Source: Paraburkholderia oxyphila NBRC 105797
Lineage (GTDB): Bacteria; Pseudomonadota; Gammaproteobacteria; Burkholderiales; Burkholderiaceae
DNA: 64,000 bases
NCBI RefSeq assembly: GCF_000685075.1
Contig: NZ_BAYD01000014.1
Coordinates: forward strand, 62,001-126,000
Reading direction: 5' to 3'
Shown here: positions 46,459 through 57,677 of the stretch, piece after piece
How positions within the stretch are numbered: the stretch's first letter is position 1
Layout of the letters: each line of letters begins with the position of its first letter
Notes under the pieces: generated by a model
Database searches by the model: none
Told to the model about the DNA's origin: nothing
The model's input: the letters and a program-made list of their open reading frames with translations, nothing else
Program-made: the position numbers and the translations under genes

Positions 46459-47412
46459 ATGCGGATTCTGGTGGTAGGTGCAGGAGCGACGGGCGGCTAT
46501 TTCGGCGGACGCCTTGCCGCGGCGGGACGCGATGTGACGTTTCTGGTGCGCGAGGCGCGCGCGGAGCAGTTGCGCAAGGATGGCCTCGTGATCCGCAGTC
46601 CGCACGGCGGCGATCTCACGCTGCGCGATCCGAAGACGGTGACGCGCGAAGCGCTCGAGTCGCAGAGCGTGCAGCCATTCGACGTCGTGCTGCTCAGTTG
46701 CAAGGCGTACGACCTCGACAACGCCATCGATTCGTTCGCGGCGGCCGTCGGGCCCCAGACGGTCATCCTGCCGCTGCTCAACGGCATGCGCCATCTGGAC
46801 GTGCTGCAGGCGCGCTTCGGTACGCAGGCCGTGCTCGGTGGTGTCTGCCTGATCGCCTCCACGCTCAACGACAAGCGCGAAATCGTCCATCTGAACGACG
46901 CGCATGCCATCACGTTCGGCGAACTCGGCAACGGCGTCTCGCCGCGTGTACAGGCCATCGCCGATACGTTCAGCAACGCCGGCTTCAACGTGAAGGCCAG
47001 CGCTCAAATCCTGCAGGAAATGTGGGAAAAGTGGGTGTTCCTTGCGACGCTCGCGGGCAGCACGTGTCTGTTCCGCGCGCCCGTGGGCGTCATTGTCGCG
47101 ACGCCTGACGGCGCGGCAACGGTCGAGCGTCTCTTCGCGGAATGCCGCACCGTGGCCGCCGAGCACGACCACGCGGTCCGCGACAGCTTCGTTGAACGCT
47201 CGCGCGCGATGCTGTTCGCCACCGGCTCGACGCTAACCGCTTCGATGCTGCGGGACGTGCAGAACGGCGCACGCATCGAGGCCGACCACGTTCTGGGCGA
47301 TCTGATCCGGCGCGGCGGCGCGGCGCAGCGCGCATCGAGCGAGCTTTCGGTGCTGCGGATCGTCTACAGCCAGCTCAAGGCGTACGAGGCACAACGCCCG
47401 GAAGCGGGTTGA
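46459..47412 (+). CDS. Ketopantoate reductase (PanE/ApbA) family protein
   Basis: NADPH-dependent 2-dehydropantoate 2-reductase family, 317 residues. The N-terminal Rossmann motif is GAGATGGYFGGRL, followed by CKAYDL and the active-site Lys region (EMWEKWVFLATLAG). AAAGGAG lies five bases before the ATG. Bacteria often hold several paralogues, some acting on other 2-keto acids, so the panE symbol is withheld. It is divergent from gloA. Confidence 0.87.
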   Translation: MRILVVGAGATGGYFGGRLAAAGRDVTFLVREARAEQLRKDGLVIRSPHGGDLTLRDPKTVTREALESQSVQPFDVVLLSCKAYDLDNAIDSFAAAVGPQTVILPLLNGMRHLDVLQARFGTQAVLGGVCLIASTLNDKREIVHLNDAHAITFGELGNGVSPRVQAIADTFSNAGFNVKASAQILQEMWEKWVFLATLAGSTCLFRAPVGVIVATPDGAATVERLFAECRTVAAEHDHAVRDSFVERSRAMLFATGSTLTASMLRDVQNGARIEADHVLGDLIRRGGAAQRASSELSVLRIVYSQLKAYEAQRPEAG

Positions 47413-47429
47413 CCTCTTATTGAGCCAAG

Positions 47430-47459
47430 CAGACGGCAACGCGTGAGCGTCGCCGTCTG
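47430..47459. terminator. Hairpin between convergent panE-like gene and rsmA
   Basis: CAGACGGC-A-ACGC-GTGA-GCGT-C-GCCGTCTG folds as a 12-pair stem with one mismatch and a GTGA tetraloop. It has no T run, but its place between convergent genes suggests a bidirectional stop signal. Confidence 0.6.
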
Positions 47460-47501
47460 GGAGCCCGAGCGCGCCGCCCTGCCCCTGATGCTTGAACATT
47501 A

Positions 47502-48329
47502 TTAAGCTGCTGGCGCTTTACCGAGCGCCTGGGCGACGCGCACATACTCCTCCACCGGCACGTCTTCCGCGCGGCGCGCGAGATCGAAGCCGAGCGCCTC
47601 GAAATCCACCCGGTCGCGATAATCGCCAAGCGTGTTGCGCAGCATCTTGCGGCGTTGCGAGAACGCCGCCGTCACGAGTTCGCCGAGAATCGCCTCGTCC
47701 ACTTGCGGCAGTTCGTGCGGCGCATACGGAATCATGCGCACGATGGCCGAATCCACCTTGGGCGGCGGCTGGAACGACTCGGGCGGCACGTCGAGCAGCT
47801 TGTCTATCACGTAGCGATACTGCAGCATCACCGTGAGGCGGCTGAACGCCTTGCTGCCCGGCTCCGCCACCATGCGCTCGACCACTTCGTTCTGCAGCAT
47901 GAAGTGCTGGTCGATCACGCGCTCCGCGAAAGTCGCCAGGTGAAACAGCAGCGGGCTCGATATGTTGTACGGCAGGTTGCCGACGATGCGCAGCGAGGGC
48001 TTGTCGCCCGGCGCGGCGAGCGAGCCGAAGTCGAACGCGAGTGCGTCGCCCGCATGCAGCTCGAGCAGCGGCCCGAACTTCTTGGTGAGGCGCGCGATGA
48101 GGTCGCGGTCGAGCTCGACCGCGTGCAGCGGCGCCTCGGGCGTCGCGAGGCGCTCGATCAGCGGCTCGGTGAGCGCGCCGAGGCCCGGCCCGATCTCGAC
48201 CATGCGTTCGCCGCGCTGCGGGCGAATGACGTCGACGATCGAGTCGATCACGCCCGTGTCGACGAGGAAGTTCTGGCCGAAGCGCTTGCGCGCGAAGTGG
48301 CCCTGGTGCTGTCTGCTGCTATTGGACAT
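47502..48329 (-). CDS. rsmA: 16S rRNA dimethyladenosine transferase
   Basis: Dimethylates A1518 and A1519 of 16S rRNA. The 275-residue product has the SAM site [10 protein letters not shown], the catalytic [13 protein letters not shown] and a C-terminal helical domain. It is the last gene of the lptD-surA-pdxA-rsmA run, 14 bases after pdxA, an arrangement conserved in proteobacteria. Its stop faces the PanE-like gene. Confidence 0.97.
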   Translation of the reverse strand: MSNSSRQHQGHFARKRFGQNFLVDTGVIDSIVDVIRPQRGERMVEIGPGLGALTEPLIERLATPEAPLHAVELDRDLIARLTKKFGPLLELHAGDALAFDFGSLAAPGDKPSLRIVGNLPYNISSPLLFHLATFAERVIDQHFMLQNEVVERMVAEPGSKAFSRLTVMLQYRYVIDKLLDVPPESFQPPPKVDSAIVRMIPYAPHELPQVDEAILGELVTAAFSQRRKMLRNTLGDYRDRVDFEALGFDLARRAEDVPVEEYVRVAQALGKAPAA

Positions 48330-48343
48330 CTTGGTCTGGTTAA

Positions 48344-49366
48344 TCAGATGGCGCGCCGGTGGCGCGCCATCGAAACGGCGGTGTCGATGGCGGCGATCAG
48401 GCTGCCCGCGTCCGCGCGGCCCGTGCCGGCGAGGTCGAGCGCGGTGCCATGATCGACCGAGGTGCGCACGATCGGCAGGCCCAGCGTCACGTTGATGCCT
48501 TCGCCAAACGTTGCGTATTTCAGGACCGGCAGGCCCTGGTCGTGGAACATCGCCAGCACGCAGTCGGCCTCGTTGAGGTAGCGCGGCTGGAACAGGGTAT
48601 CGGCGGGATACGGGCCGCGGGCGTCGATGCCTTCAGCCGTCGCTTTCGCGAGCGCCGGCGAGATGACGTCGATCTCCTCGCGCCCGAGGTAGCCGTTCTC
48701 GCCCGCGTGCGGATTCAGGCCCGTCACGAGGATGCGCGGCGTGGCCACGCCAAAATGGTGGCGCAGGTCGTGATCGACGATGCGCAGGGTCTCGAGCAAC
48801 CCGTCGATGGTCAGCGCCGCCGAGACGTCCTTGAGCGGCAGATGCGTGGTGGCCAGCGCGACGCGCAAGGGTCGCGCGCCCGTGCCCGCGAGCATCATGA
48901 CCACGCGCGGCGTCTTCGTGCGCTCGGCGAGGTATTCGGTGTGGCCGGTAAAGGGCACGCCGGAATCGTTGATCGTGCTCTTTTGCAGCGGCGCGGTCAC
49001 GATGGCGTCGAACTCGTGCGCCATGGCGCCGTCGATGGCGCGGTCGAGCAGCGCGAGCACGTACGGTCCGTTGGCGGCGTCGAGCTTGCCGGCTTTCACC
49101 GGCGCGGCGAGCGCGATGTGCTCGACGCTCACGTGCTGGCCCGCCAGCACGGCGGCCCAGTCGACGTTGGAGGCCGCGGCGCGCCGCTCCATGAGCGTCT
49201 CGTCGCCGAGCACGACGAATTCGGCGCCCGGCCAGTGCGCCGAGGCGCCTGCGAGCGCCGCGGCGGTGAGTTCGGGACCCACGCCGGCCGGCTCGCCGGT
49301 GGTGATGGCGATGCGGACCGGCCGCGGCCCCCGCGGCGCAGATGACGAAGTGGCGGGAGCGTTCAC
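48344..49366 (-). CDS. pdxA: 4-hydroxythreonine-4-phosphate dehydrogenase
   Basis: Vitamin B6 (pyridoxal phosphate) synthesis enzyme, 340 residues. Characteristic segments are [12 protein letters not shown] at the N-terminus, [11 protein letters not shown], and [10 protein letters not shown] with the metal-binding His. It uses a GTG start at 49366 with AAGGAA nine bases upstream, 23 bases after surA. Confidence 0.95.
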   Translation of the reverse strand: MNAPATSSSAPRGPRPVRIAITTGEPAGVGPELTAAALAGASAHWPGAEFVVLGDETLMERRAAASNVDWAAVLAGQHVSVEHIALAAPVKAGKLDAANGPYVLALLDRAIDGAMAHEFDAIVTAPLQKSTINDSGVPFTGHTEYLAERTKTPRVVMMLAGTGARPLRVALATTHLPLKDVSAALTIDGLLETLRIVDHDLRHHFGVATPRILVTGLNPHAGENGYLGREEIDVISPALAKATAEGIDARGPYPADTLFQPRYLNEADCVLAMFHDQGLPVLKYATFGEGINVTLGLPIVRTSVDHGTALDLAGTGRADAGSLIAAIDTAVSMARHRRAI

Positions 49367-49389
49367 GGCGCGGTTCCTTGGTGGGCGGG

Positions 49390-50760
49390 TCAGTGCGTCT
49401 GCGGCGGCGTCAGGCCGCTGATCTTGTAGTCGACGTAGGCCGTGTCGCGCAACTCGCGCAGCCAGTCGGCGTAAGCCTGCTCCGCCTTGCGCTGGCCGAT
49501 GGCCTGGCGCGCGAGATCCATCTGCTGCGCAACCGAGCCTTCCGCCTCGCGGCGGCCCAGCACCTGGATCAGGTGATAGCCGTATTCGGTGCGCACCGGG
49601 TCGCTGATCTGACCGTCCTGCAGCGTGTTCATCGCGCGCTCGAACTCGGGCACGGTTTCGCCCGGGCTGATCCAGCCGAGGTCGCCGCCTTGCGAGGCCG
49701 AGCCGTCCTGCGAATAAGTGTGAGCAAACTTGGCGAAGTCGCCGCCCGCCTGCACTTCCTTCTTGATTTCCAGCAGCTTCTCGCGCGCCTGCGGCTCGGA
49801 CATGCCGTCACCCACGCGCAGCAGAATGTGGCGCACGTGCGTCTGCACGAGTTGCGGTGCCGAGGCGCTCGTGCCCTGCCCCTGGCGGCGCTCGACGAGA
49901 CGGATGATCTCGAAGCCGTCGTTGGTGCGGATCACCGCGGGGTTCACCTCGCCCGGACGCAGCGTGGAGGCGGCCGTCACCCACTCGGGCGGCAGCTTCG
50001 AAGGCGGCAGGAAGCCCATGTCGCCGCCGTTGCTGGCGTCGGCAGCCTGCGAGTTCGACTTCGCGAGGCTCGAGAACTTGCTGCCCGATTGCGCCTCTTT
50101 CAGCAGATCGTCGGCTTTCTTCTGCGCGGCTTCGATGTCGGTCTGCGACGCGTTCAGCGGCGCCTTGATGAGGATGTGCTCGAAGTGCAGGTCGTTTTGC
50201 TGGCCTGCGTTCGGCCCGCGCTGGCTAGCGATGTAGTTCGCGACTTCGGCGTCCGAGACCGAGATCTTGCTGTCCACTTCCTTCTCGCGCAGCTTCGAGA
50301 GCGTGAGTTCGGTGCGCGCGTCCTTCGTGAACGTGTCCCACGGCACGCCGGCCGCTTCGATGCGCGCGCGGTAGGTGGCGAGGTCCATGCCGTTGGCCTG
50401 GGCGAGGCGCTCGAGGGTGCGCTGCACGGCGGCGTCGTCGACCGAGATGCCGTCTTCCTTCGCCTTTTGCAGCTGGATGCGCTCGAGCACCATCTGGTTG
50501 AGCACCTGCGCCTGCAACTGGTCCATGGGCGGAACCGGCGCGTTCTGCTGGTTCAGACGGCGCGTGATGAGCCCGACGCGGTTGTCGAGCTCGCGCTGCG
50601 TAATCACGCCGTCGTTGACGATCGCCGCGATCGTGTCGGCCGTCTGGCCAGCAGCGGCGGGCGCGGGCGCGAGCGCCTGCGCGAACACCGGCGTGGCCGG
50701 CAACAGTCCCGCGACGGCGAAGATACTCGCAGCGAACGCTGCCAGGCGAAGCTTTTTCAT
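49390..50760 (-). CDS. surA: Periplasmic chaperone SurA
   Basis: Chaperone and peptidyl-prolyl isomerase for outer-membrane proteins. The 456-residue product has a signal peptide ending near VFA-Q, an N-terminal SurA domain ([20 protein letters not shown] in sections), and two parvulin domains (around 200-295 and 315-410). The start MKKLRLAAF at 50760 is favoured over upstream in-frame starts. It lies 111 bases after lptD, whose product is a SurA client. Confidence 0.95.
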   Translation of the reverse strand: MKKLRLAAFAASIFAVAGLLPATPVFAQALAPAPAAAGQTADTIAAIVNDGVITQRELDNRVGLITRRLNQQNAPVPPMDQLQAQVLNQMVLERIQLQKAKEDGISVDDAAVQRTLERLAQANGMDLATYRARIEAAGVPWDTFTKDARTELTLSKLREKEVDSKISVSDAEVANYIASQRGPNAGQQNDLHFEHILIKAPLNASQTDIEAAQKKADDLLKEAQSGSKFSSLAKSNSQAADASNGGDMGFLPPSKLPPEWVTAASTLRPGEVNPAVIRTNDGFEIIRLVERRQGQGTSASAPQLVQTHVRHILLRVGDGMSEPQAREKLLEIKKEVQAGGDFAKFAHTYSQDGSASQGGDLGWISPGETVPEFERAMNTLQDGQISDPVRTEYGYHLIQVLGRREAEGSVAQQMDLARQAIGQRKAEQAYADWLRELRDTAYVDYKISGLTPPQTH

Positions 50761-50871
50761 GATTCCCACAGATACTCCAAAGTTGGCGGGCCGCTTCGCC
50801 CGTCTCTATGCCACCGACCCCGCACTGCACCGGCTCGCGAGGCTCTGGGGCCGCATGCGCCGGTTCACGCG

Positions 50872-53247
50872 TTATTGATAATCTGTAAAGCGCGACGGCA
50901 GCGGCGGTTGCCCCGGCGGCTGCGTATAGCCCGGCACGCCGGCCTTGAACGCCGCGACGAGGCCGTTGTCCACGTTCGACAGCCCCTTGAGCGTCAGCTG
51001 CGCGAGAAAACGCGTGGCCGAATTATTCCCGCCCGTGGTGTTGATCCCGTTCGCGTAGCGCTGGATGCCGACGCCGAGCGCCCAGCAATCCGCGTCGTAC
51101 TGCATGCCGAGCAGGCCGTCGACGATCTTGTGGCCGTTCAGATCGTAATTGAAGCGGCCCACAGCGTACACCCGATGCGAGAACGGCCATTGAGCCGAAA
51201 TCAGAATCTGGTTGATGGGCTGATTGTCGAGCGTGCTGCTGTTCTCGCGCGTGTACCGGTAGGCCACGTTGAGCACGCGGCTCGGCCCCGGGCTATAGCC
51301 GAAGCCCACGCTCGCCTTGGTCAGCTGGCCCTGGTCGGCATTATATTGGAACGCCGTTTCCGAAGCGAAACCGCCCCCGATCTTCAGCGACATGCCGGCA
51401 ATCAGGTCCGAATGCGCGGTGCCCGTGTCGGGCGACTCGCCCGGGATCAGCGTGACGCGCTGGTCGGTGAAATAGTATTGCTGCGCGATCACGAAGCGCG
51501 CGCGCTCGTCGCCGGAGGCCGCGTCGATAAAGCGCGTGGTCAGCGCCGCCGTGAGCCGGTTCGCATCGGCAATGCGGTCGTTGCCGACGAAGGTGTTCGG
51601 CGTAAAGATCTCCGCGAGGCCGAAATCGGCATCGGCGGTGTCGAAAAGGGGCGCGAACTCCTGGTTGCGGTACGGCGTGTAGACGTAGTACAGGCGCGGT
51701 TCCAGGGTCTGGATGTAATCCGTGCCGAACAGATTCACCGAGCGGTCGAACACGAGCCCCGTGTCGAAGCTGAAGGTGGGGATCGATTCGGTGAAGCTCT
51801 TGGGCGTGCCGACGGGCACGTCATTGCCGATATTGCTCAGGTTGTAGTCCGCGAAGTGCCATTGCACCTTCGGCGTGACGAAGTAACCCGGCCCCGTGAC
51901 CGAGTACGACAGGTACGGGTTGAAGACGACCCGGTCGCCTTCAGTCGCATCCGCCGTCGTGATGCGAAAACGCGAGTAGTCGGCTTCCATGCCGTAGTCG
52001 AAGCCGCCCACGTTGTACTTCGCGTACTTCACGTTGAGCTCGGGCTCGCGGCCATACGGCGCGGTCGACGGCGACAGCGTCTGCCAGTGCTGATAGCGGC
52101 CGAGCACGGACCAGGGCCCGTTGTTGTACGTGATGCCCGCTTCCTGCTGGTACAGCGTCTGCGTGCCGTTCAGGAACTGATTGGCGGGCGACGCGAGGTC
52201 TTCCGGATAGGTGTTGTCCGAGACCTTGTTGTAGTAGATGTAACCGCCGAACCCGTTGCCGAAGTTCTGGTTGTGCTGGATGAACAGCGCGTAGCGGTTG
52301 GTCTTCGTGATCGCGTCGTCGGGCAGGAACGTGCCGGTGATCGTGCCCGAGTAGTTCGTCGAGAGATACCGGTAGTTGGCCTGCATGAACACGCCGCGCT
52401 TCGAGATGATCTCGGGCGTGAGCGTGAGGTCGCGGTTCGGCGCGATGTTGAAGTAATACGGCATCGACAATTCGAAGCCGTTCGTCGAGCTCACGGAGAA
52501 CGTCGGCGGCAACAGGCCGCTGCGGCGATCGGCCGAGAGCGGAAACGAGAACCACGGGCTCGCGAAAATCGGCACGTTCTGGAAGAACAGCACGCTGTTG
52601 TGCGCGACGCCTTCGTCGGCGCCCGTGTCGAAGTCGAACTCGGTGCCCTTGATATACCAGGCGGGATCCGAGGAACACTGACAGGCCGTGTAGGTGCCGT
52701 TGGTGAGCACCGAGCGCTCGCTGTCGAGCAGGTCCGCGCGCTCGCCACTACCCGAGCCGCCGGTCAGCGAGAAGTGATACTTCGGCGTGGCCATGAAGCC
52801 CTCGTTCGCCTCGACCTTCAGGTGCGCTTCCGGACCGGCGAAGGTCGTGCCGCTCTGATCGACGACGACATTGCCGTAGGCGTCGGCCATGTCGGTGTCT
52901 TCGTCGTAGTGCAGCGCATCGCCTTTGACGATGTTCGTGCCCTGGCGCAGCTCGGCCGAGCCCTTGACGGCGGTGTCGGTGCCCGAGGTCCCGGTGGCCG
53001 AGTCGCCGAGCACGAACGTAGCCGGCCGCTGGCCGGGCGCGTTCGGATGGTCCTCGAGCTGCGGGGAAAGGCGCAGGCTCCACGCGTCGTCCAGCCGCTG
53101 GGGCTGCGCAGCGTCGCCCGCAAGCTGCGCATGCGCGAGCGCGGGCATGAGACCCGGCATGGCCACGAGCGCCGCGATGAGCCGCCGCTTGCCCGGCACG
53201 CCGTCGTCACTTTTGGAGATCGTCTGGAAAAACTGTCTGGGCGGCAT
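50872..53247 (-). CDS. lptD: LPS-assembly protein LptD
   Basis: Outer-membrane beta-barrel that inserts lipopolysaccharide. The 791-residue product has a cleaved signal ending near AHA-Q, an N-terminal periplasmic jellyroll (about 70-170, with [13 protein letters not shown]) and a C-terminal barrel with conserved Cys pairs (around CQCSS and the later DCWALG). It heads the envelope operon lptD-surA-pdxA-rsmA and is divergent from amgK. Confidence 0.95.
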   Translation of the reverse strand: MPPRQFFQTISKSDDGVPGKRRLIAALVAMPGLMPALAHAQLAGDAAQPQRLDDAWSLRLSPQLEDHPNAPGQRPATFVLGDSATGTSGTDTAVKGSAELRQGTNIVKGDALHYDEDTDMADAYGNVVVDQSGTTFAGPEAHLKVEANEGFMATPKYHFSLTGGSGSGERADLLDSERSVLTNGTYTACQCSSDPAWYIKGTEFDFDTGADEGVAHNSVLFFQNVPIFASPWFSFPLSADRRSGLLPPTFSVSSTNGFELSMPYYFNIAPNRDLTLTPEIISKRGVFMQANYRYLSTNYSGTITGTFLPDDAITKTNRYALFIQHNQNFGNGFGGYIYYNKVSDNTYPEDLASPANQFLNGTQTLYQQEAGITYNNGPWSVLGRYQHWQTLSPSTAPYGREPELNVKYAKYNVGGFDYGMEADYSRFRITTADATEGDRVVFNPYLSYSVTGPGYFVTPKVQWHFADYNLSNIGNDVPVGTPKSFTESIPTFSFDTGLVFDRSVNLFGTDYIQTLEPRLYYVYTPYRNQEFAPLFDTADADFGLAEIFTPNTFVGNDRIADANRLTAALTTRFIDAASGDERARFVIAQQYYFTDQRVTLIPGESPDTGTAHSDLIAGMSLKIGGGFASETAFQYNADQGQLTKASVGFGYSPGPSRVLNVAYRYTRENSSTLDNQPINQILISAQWPFSHRVYAVGRFNYDLNGHKIVDGLLGMQYDADCWALGVGIQRYANGINTTGGNNSATRFLAQLTLKGLSNVDNGLVAAFKAGVPGYTQPPGQPPLPSRFTDYQ

Positions 53248-53532
53248 GTATGGTTTTGGCGTATCGGCCCGTCAGCCTGCCCGCCCATCACGGCTCTACT
53301 GCCGGTGCATCGGCCTCGTGACCCCGACCCGGACGAGAAACCGGAGCGAGGCGACGGTCGAAGCAACGATCAAGGCAACTTCGCGCACAATTATTTACAA
53401 TTCATCGGACGATGGACTGGCGATAATTGCGGCGAGCGAACCGTCATGCGGGCTTTGGCGCGAGTCGCGTCAAAAAAGTCGTGGGGTATTATATGGCAAG
53501 ACGTTGATCCACTGATTTTGCCTCTGGTTTTC

Positions 53533-54582
53533 ATGACCCTCACAGCCCCGCCTTCCCCGGCCGATGCCCGCCGCGACCTGCTCGCCGCCTGGCTTGCCGG
53601 CCACGCAGAAAAATACGCGCTCGATCTCACCACCCTCGCCCCGGCCTCCGCCGACGCCAGCTTTCGCCGCTACTTCCGCCTCGCGAGCGCCGGCACGCAC
53701 GGCGCCACGCTGATCGCCGTCGATGCGCCGCCGCCCGAAAAGTGCCGCGAGTTCGTGCAGGTCGCTCAGTTGCTCGAGGCGGCCGGCGTGCACGTGCCGC
53801 GCGTGCTCGAAGTCGATCTCGACGCGGGTCTCATGCTCGTGACCGATCTCGGCACGGCGCCCTACCTCAAGGCGCTCACCGATGCGGGCCCCGGCCCTCG
53901 AGCGCGCAGCCTCATGCGCGACGCCATCGACGCGCTGATCCGCTTCCAGCTCGCCTCGCGCGAGGACGTGCTGCCCGCCTTCGACGAGGCGTTCCTGCGC
54001 CGCGAGATGGAGCTCATGCCCGAGTGGTATCTGGAGCGCCATCTGGGCCGCAAGGTCGACGAGGCCACGCGCGGCGTGCTCGATCGCACCTTCGCGCTGC
54101 TGATTGCGAGCGCGCGCGCCCAGCCGCAGGTCTTCATGCTGCGCGATTTCATGCCGCGCAACTTGATGATCGCGACGCCCAACCCCGGCGTGCTCGACTT
54201 CCAGGACGCGGTCTACGGCCCGATCACCTACGACATCGCCTCGCTGTTGCGCGATGCGTTCCTGAGCTGGGACGAGGAGTTCGAGCTCGACTGCTTCGCC
54301 TACTACTGGGAGCGTGCGAAGAAGGCCGGGCTGCCCGTGGATGCGGACTTCGGCGAGTTCTACCGCCAGCTCGAATGGATGGGCCTGCAACGCCACATCA
54401 AGGTGCTGGGCCTCTTTTGCCGCATCAACTATCGGGACGCCAAGCCGCACTACATGGCCGACCTGCCGCGCTTTCTCGACTACGCGGGCAAGGTCGCGCA
54501 CCGCTATCGTCCGCTCGTGCCGTTCGCGCGGCTCATCGACGAGTTGCAAGGCACGAGCGCCGACGTAGGCTACACGTTCTGA
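53533..54582 (+). CDS. amgK: N-acetylmuramate/N-acetylglucosamine kinase (aminoglycoside phosphotransferase family)
   Basis: Anomeric sugar kinase of peptidoglycan recycling that makes MurNAc 1-phosphate. The 349-residue protein belongs to the APH/ChoK kinase fold: FRRYFRL near the nucleotide loop, the catalytic loop RDFMPRNLM, and metal-binding DFQDA. Its placement next to murU and divergent from lptD matches the Pseudomonas AmgK-MurU module, which gives natural fosfomycin tolerance. The symbol rests on this context as well as on the fold. Confidence 0.88.
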   Translation: MTLTAPPSPADARRDLLAAWLAGHAEKYALDLTTLAPASADASFRRYFRLASAGTHGATLIAVDAPPPEKCREFVQVAQLLEAAGVHVPRVLEVDLDAGLMLVTDLGTAPYLKALTDAGPGPRARSLMRDAIDALIRFQLASREDVLPAFDEAFLRREMELMPEWYLERHLGRKVDEATRGVLDRTFALLIASARAQPQVFMLRDFMPRNLMIATPNPGVLDFQDAVYGPITYDIASLLRDAFLSWDEEFELDCFAYYWERAKKAGLPVDADFGEFYRQLEWMGLQRHIKVLGLFCRINYRDAKPHYMADLPRFLDYAGKVAHRYRPLVPFARLIDELQGTSADVGYTF

Positions 54583-54627
54583 GCGCGCAGGCTCCCCTCA
54601 ATCATTCATGACAACAAGGTCGAATTC

Positions 54628-55371
54628 ATGACGCGTGCCCCTGCAATGGACACGGCGGAGCGCACGGCGATGATCTTCGCCGCCGGGCGCGGCGAGCGCA
54701 TGCGCCCGCTCACCGACACCTGCCCGAAGCCGCTGCTCGAAGTCGGCGGCAAGCCGCTCATCGTCTGGCAGATCGAGCGGCTCGCGGCGGCGGGCTATAC
54801 GCGCGTCGTCATCAATCACGCGTGGCTCGGCGCGCAGATCGAGGCCGCGCTCGGCAACGGCGCGCGCTTTGGCGTGCAGCTGCACTACTCCGCCGAGACC
54901 GACGCGCTCGAAACCGCGGGCGGCATCGCGCAGGCGCTGCCCTTGCTCGAGCGCGCGGGCGAGCCGGCCGTATTTCTCGCCGTGAGCGGCGACGTCTATA
55001 GCGAATACGACTTCAGCGTGTTGAACGCGCGCGCCGCTACGCTCGCGGCGCAGCCCGAGCCGGGCATGCATCTCGTGATGGTGCCCAATCCGCCCTTTCA
55101 CCCGGCCGGCGACTTCGCACTCGGCGCCGACGGCCTGCTCGCGCTAGACGGCGCGCCGCGCTACACCTTCGGCAATATCGGCCTCTACGACACGCGCATG
55201 TTCCGCAGCCTGCCGCGCGGCGAGAAGCGCGCGCTCACGCCGTACTACCGCGAGGCGATCGCGGCGAAGCGCGCGAGCGGCGAGCGCTTCGAGGGGCACT
55301 GGGAGAACGTGGGCACGCCCGCGCAGCTCGCGGCGCTCGACACCGCATTGCGCGCGACGCAGCGCGGCTGA
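54628..55371 (+). CDS. murU: N-acetylmuramate 1-phosphate uridylyltransferase
   Basis: Nucleotidyltransferase that forms UDP-MurNAc from MurNAc 1-phosphate in the recycling shortcut. The 247-residue product has IFAAGRGERMRPLTD, the usual PKPLLEVGGKPLI and, later, AVSGDVYSEYDF with the metal-binding Asp. The first 12 residues before the fold are variable, and MDTAERT (54646) is a possible alternative start. It lies 45 bases after amgK. Confidence 0.9.
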   Translation: MTRAPAMDTAERTAMIFAAGRGERMRPLTDTCPKPLLEVGGKPLIVWQIERLAAAGYTRVVINHAWLGAQIEAALGNGARFGVQLHYSAETDALETAGGIAQALPLLERAGEPAVFLAVSGDVYSEYDFSVLNARAATLAAQPEPGMHLVMVPNPPFHPAGDFALGADGLLALDGAPRYTFGNIGLYDTRMFRSLPRGEKRALTPYYREAIAAKRASGERFEGHWENVGTPAQLAALDTALRATQRG

Positions 55372-55400
55372 TTCGCGGTTGGTCCGCGGCTCGTCCGCGT

Positions 55401-57299
55401 TCAGCGCCCGCGCTCAGCGGCAACCTGAGCCGGCTCGGCCGCGGCCCGGTCCGCTTCGCTCGCGCGCTGCTGCTGCAGCGCCCACATCTGCGCATAGTGG
55501 CCTTCGGCGCGCAGCAGCTCCGCGTGCGTGCCGCGCTCCACGATGCGCCCGTGATCCATCACGATGATCTGCTGCGCGTGCACGACCGTCGAAAGCCGGT
55601 GCGCGATCACGAGCGTCGTACGCTCGCGCGCGATCTGGTCGAGCTCGTGCTGGATCGCACGCTCCGAGCGCGAATCGAGCGCCGAAGTCGCCTCGTCGAA
55701 CAGCAGGATCGGCGGATTCTTGAGCAGCGTGCGCGCGATCGCCACGCGCTGCTTCTCGCCGCCCGAGAGCTTGAGCCCGCGCTCGCCCACCGGCGTCTCA
55801 TAGCCCTTCGGCAAGCTCTCGATGAACGCGTGGATGTGCGCCGCGCGCGCCGCCGCGATCACTTCCTCGCGGCTCGCCTCAGGCCGGCCGTAGGCAATGT
55901 TGTAGTAGATCGAATCGTTGAAGAGCACCGTGTCCTGCGGCACGATGCCGATCGACGCGCGCAGCGAATCCTGCGTCACATCGCGAATGTCCTGGCCGTC
56001 GATCGTGATCGCGCCGCCCGTCGCCTTGTCGATATCGTAGAAGCGGAACAGCAGGCGTGAGAGCGTGGACTTGCCCGAGCCGCTGTGGCCCACGACCGCC
56101 GTCGTCGTGCCCGCCGCAATGGTGAAGCTCACGTCGTGCAGGATCTGGCGCGCCGGCTCATAGGCGAAATTCACGTGCGTGAAGCGCACCTCGCCGCCGC
56201 GCACCGCGAGCGCCGGCGCGCCCGGCACATCGGGCACCTCGCGCGCGACGGTCAGCAGCGTGAACATGCGGTCCATGTCGGTGAGGCTCTGCTTCAGTTC
56301 GCGATACACCACGCCGAGAAAATTCAGCGGAATGTAGAGCTGCAGCATGAAGGTGTTGATGAGCACGAGGTCGCCCAGCGTGAGCTTGCCGGCCATCACG
56401 CCTTGCGTCGCGCGCCACAGGATGAATACGAGCCCCGTGCCGATGATCGCCTGCTGCCCGAAGTTGAGCGCGGAAAGCGACTGCTGCGACTTGATCGCCG
56501 CGGCGCGATAGCGGCGCAGGTTCTCGTCGTAGCGCTGCGTCTCCCACGCCTCATTGCCGAAGTACTTCACGGTCTCGTAGTTGATGAGCGAGTCGATCGC
56601 CCGCGAGTTCGCGCGCGAATCGAGCTCGTTCATCGTGCGGCGAAAATGCGTGCGCCACTCGGTCACCTTCACGGTGAAGACGATGTACGCGGCCAGCGCC
56701 ACGAGCGTGACGATCGCGTAGTACGCCTCATATTTCACCGTGAAGAAGCCCAGCACGAGGCCCACTTCGACGAGCGTCGGCAAGATGCTGTAGAGCGAGT
56801 ACGAAATCAGTTGCGTGATGCCGCGCGTGCCGCGTTCGATGTCGCGCGACATCCCGCCCGTCTGGCGCTCCAGATGAAAGCGCAGCGAAAGCGAATGCAG
56901 ATGCTGGAACACCTTGAGCGCGAGCTGGCGCACGGCGCTTTCCGTCACCTTCGAAAAAAGGATCTCGCGCAGCTCCGTGAAAAGCGACGTCGAGAGGCGC
57001 ACCACCGCATAGGCCACCACGAGCAGCCCCACGCCGCCCATCAGCACGATGCCGGGGGCGTGCTCGGCACGCCCGAGCGCGGTGAGGTGCCGTACGGCCG
57101 CGAGATTGTCGACGATGTGCTTCATCACGATCGGCACGCCCAGGTTGGCGACCTTCGCGCCGATCAGGCAGGTGAGCGCGAACGCCACGCGCCATTTGTA
57201 GGCAGTGAGATACGGCAGCAGCGAAACGATGGTCTGCCAGTCGTTGCGCGGCCCGGTGGCGGGCGGCGCGGGTTCGTTGGAGGCGGGAAAGCGGCGCAT
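55401..57299 (-). CDS. Atm1-type ABC transporter (permease-ATPase fusion)
   Basis: A 632-residue half-transporter. Six membrane segments (about 30-330) with the Atm1/HMT features NYETVKYFGNE and ERQTGGMSRDIERGTRG precede an ATPase domain with Walker A GHSGSGKST, signature LSGGEKQR and Walker B ILLFDEATSALD. Relatives export glutathione-linked sulphur, iron or heavy-metal conjugates, and may support tolerance to metals. The start at 57299 is chosen; a longer frame has no homology. It is convergent with murU. Confidence 0.92.
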   Translation of the reverse strand: MRRFPASNEPAPPATGPRNDWQTIVSLLPYLTAYKWRVAFALTCLIGAKVANLGVPIVMKHIVDNLAAVRHLTALGRAEHAPGIVLMGGVGLLVVAYAVVRLSTSLFTELREILFSKVTESAVRQLALKVFQHLHSLSLRFHLERQTGGMSRDIERGTRGITQLISYSLYSILPTLVEVGLVLGFFTVKYEAYYAIVTLVALAAYIVFTVKVTEWRTHFRRTMNELDSRANSRAIDSLINYETVKYFGNEAWETQRYDENLRRYRAAAIKSQQSLSALNFGQQAIIGTGLVFILWRATQGVMAGKLTLGDLVLINTFMLQLYIPLNFLGVVYRELKQSLTDMDRMFTLLTVAREVPDVPGAPALAVRGGEVRFTHVNFAYEPARQILHDVSFTIAAGTTTAVVGHSGSGKSTLSRLLFRFYDIDKATGGAITIDGQDIRDVTQDSLRASIGIVPQDTVLFNDSIYYNIAYGRPEASREEVIAAARAAHIHAFIESLPKGYETPVGERGLKLSGGEKQRVAIARTLLKNPPILLFDEATSALDSRSERAIQHELDQIARERTTLVIAHRLSTVVHAQQIIVMDHGRIVERGTHAELLRAEGHYAQMWALQQQRASEADRAAAEPAQVAAERGR

Positions 57300-57677
57300 G
57301 GGCGGGCGACCAGGGGCGTGCCACTGGCGAGCGCCTCGATAGTCAAGGGCGCGCGCGGGAAGCACGGCGTATTGTTGGGGGAGATGGACAACGGGTTCCG
57401 CGTCGCGCCGGATCGATGCGCTGTGCCGTTCTGGCCGCACCGCCGCGTCTGCCGCTTTCCCGTACAATTCCTGACACCCTATTGTCGCAGAAGGCAGCAC
57501 GGCCCGCTGACGGCCACTGGCGCGTGCAAGAGGCCCGTGCCACGGAGCGCCGCGTCCCGTGTGCTGCCTCAACCAGGACATGAGGCCGCGCCTGCAGCGG
57601 CGCTTGTGTGCCGCCTATGTCCCGTTTCTGCCCTGCCGTTGGCGCCCCGCTGTTCCAGCCCTTTTCATGGACCCCCG
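57300..57677. other. Divergent intergenic region
   Basis: 378 bases between the ABC transporter and the thioesterase, without a gene or distinctive repeat. It should contain the promoters of both. Confidence 0.4.

Noticed and set aside
49342..54582. Plus-strand open frame of 1746 codons
   Set aside because: It is antisense to surA and lptD over most of its length and only its 3' part is amgK. The rest is His/Arg/Ala-rich, the typical product of reading opposite high-GC genes.
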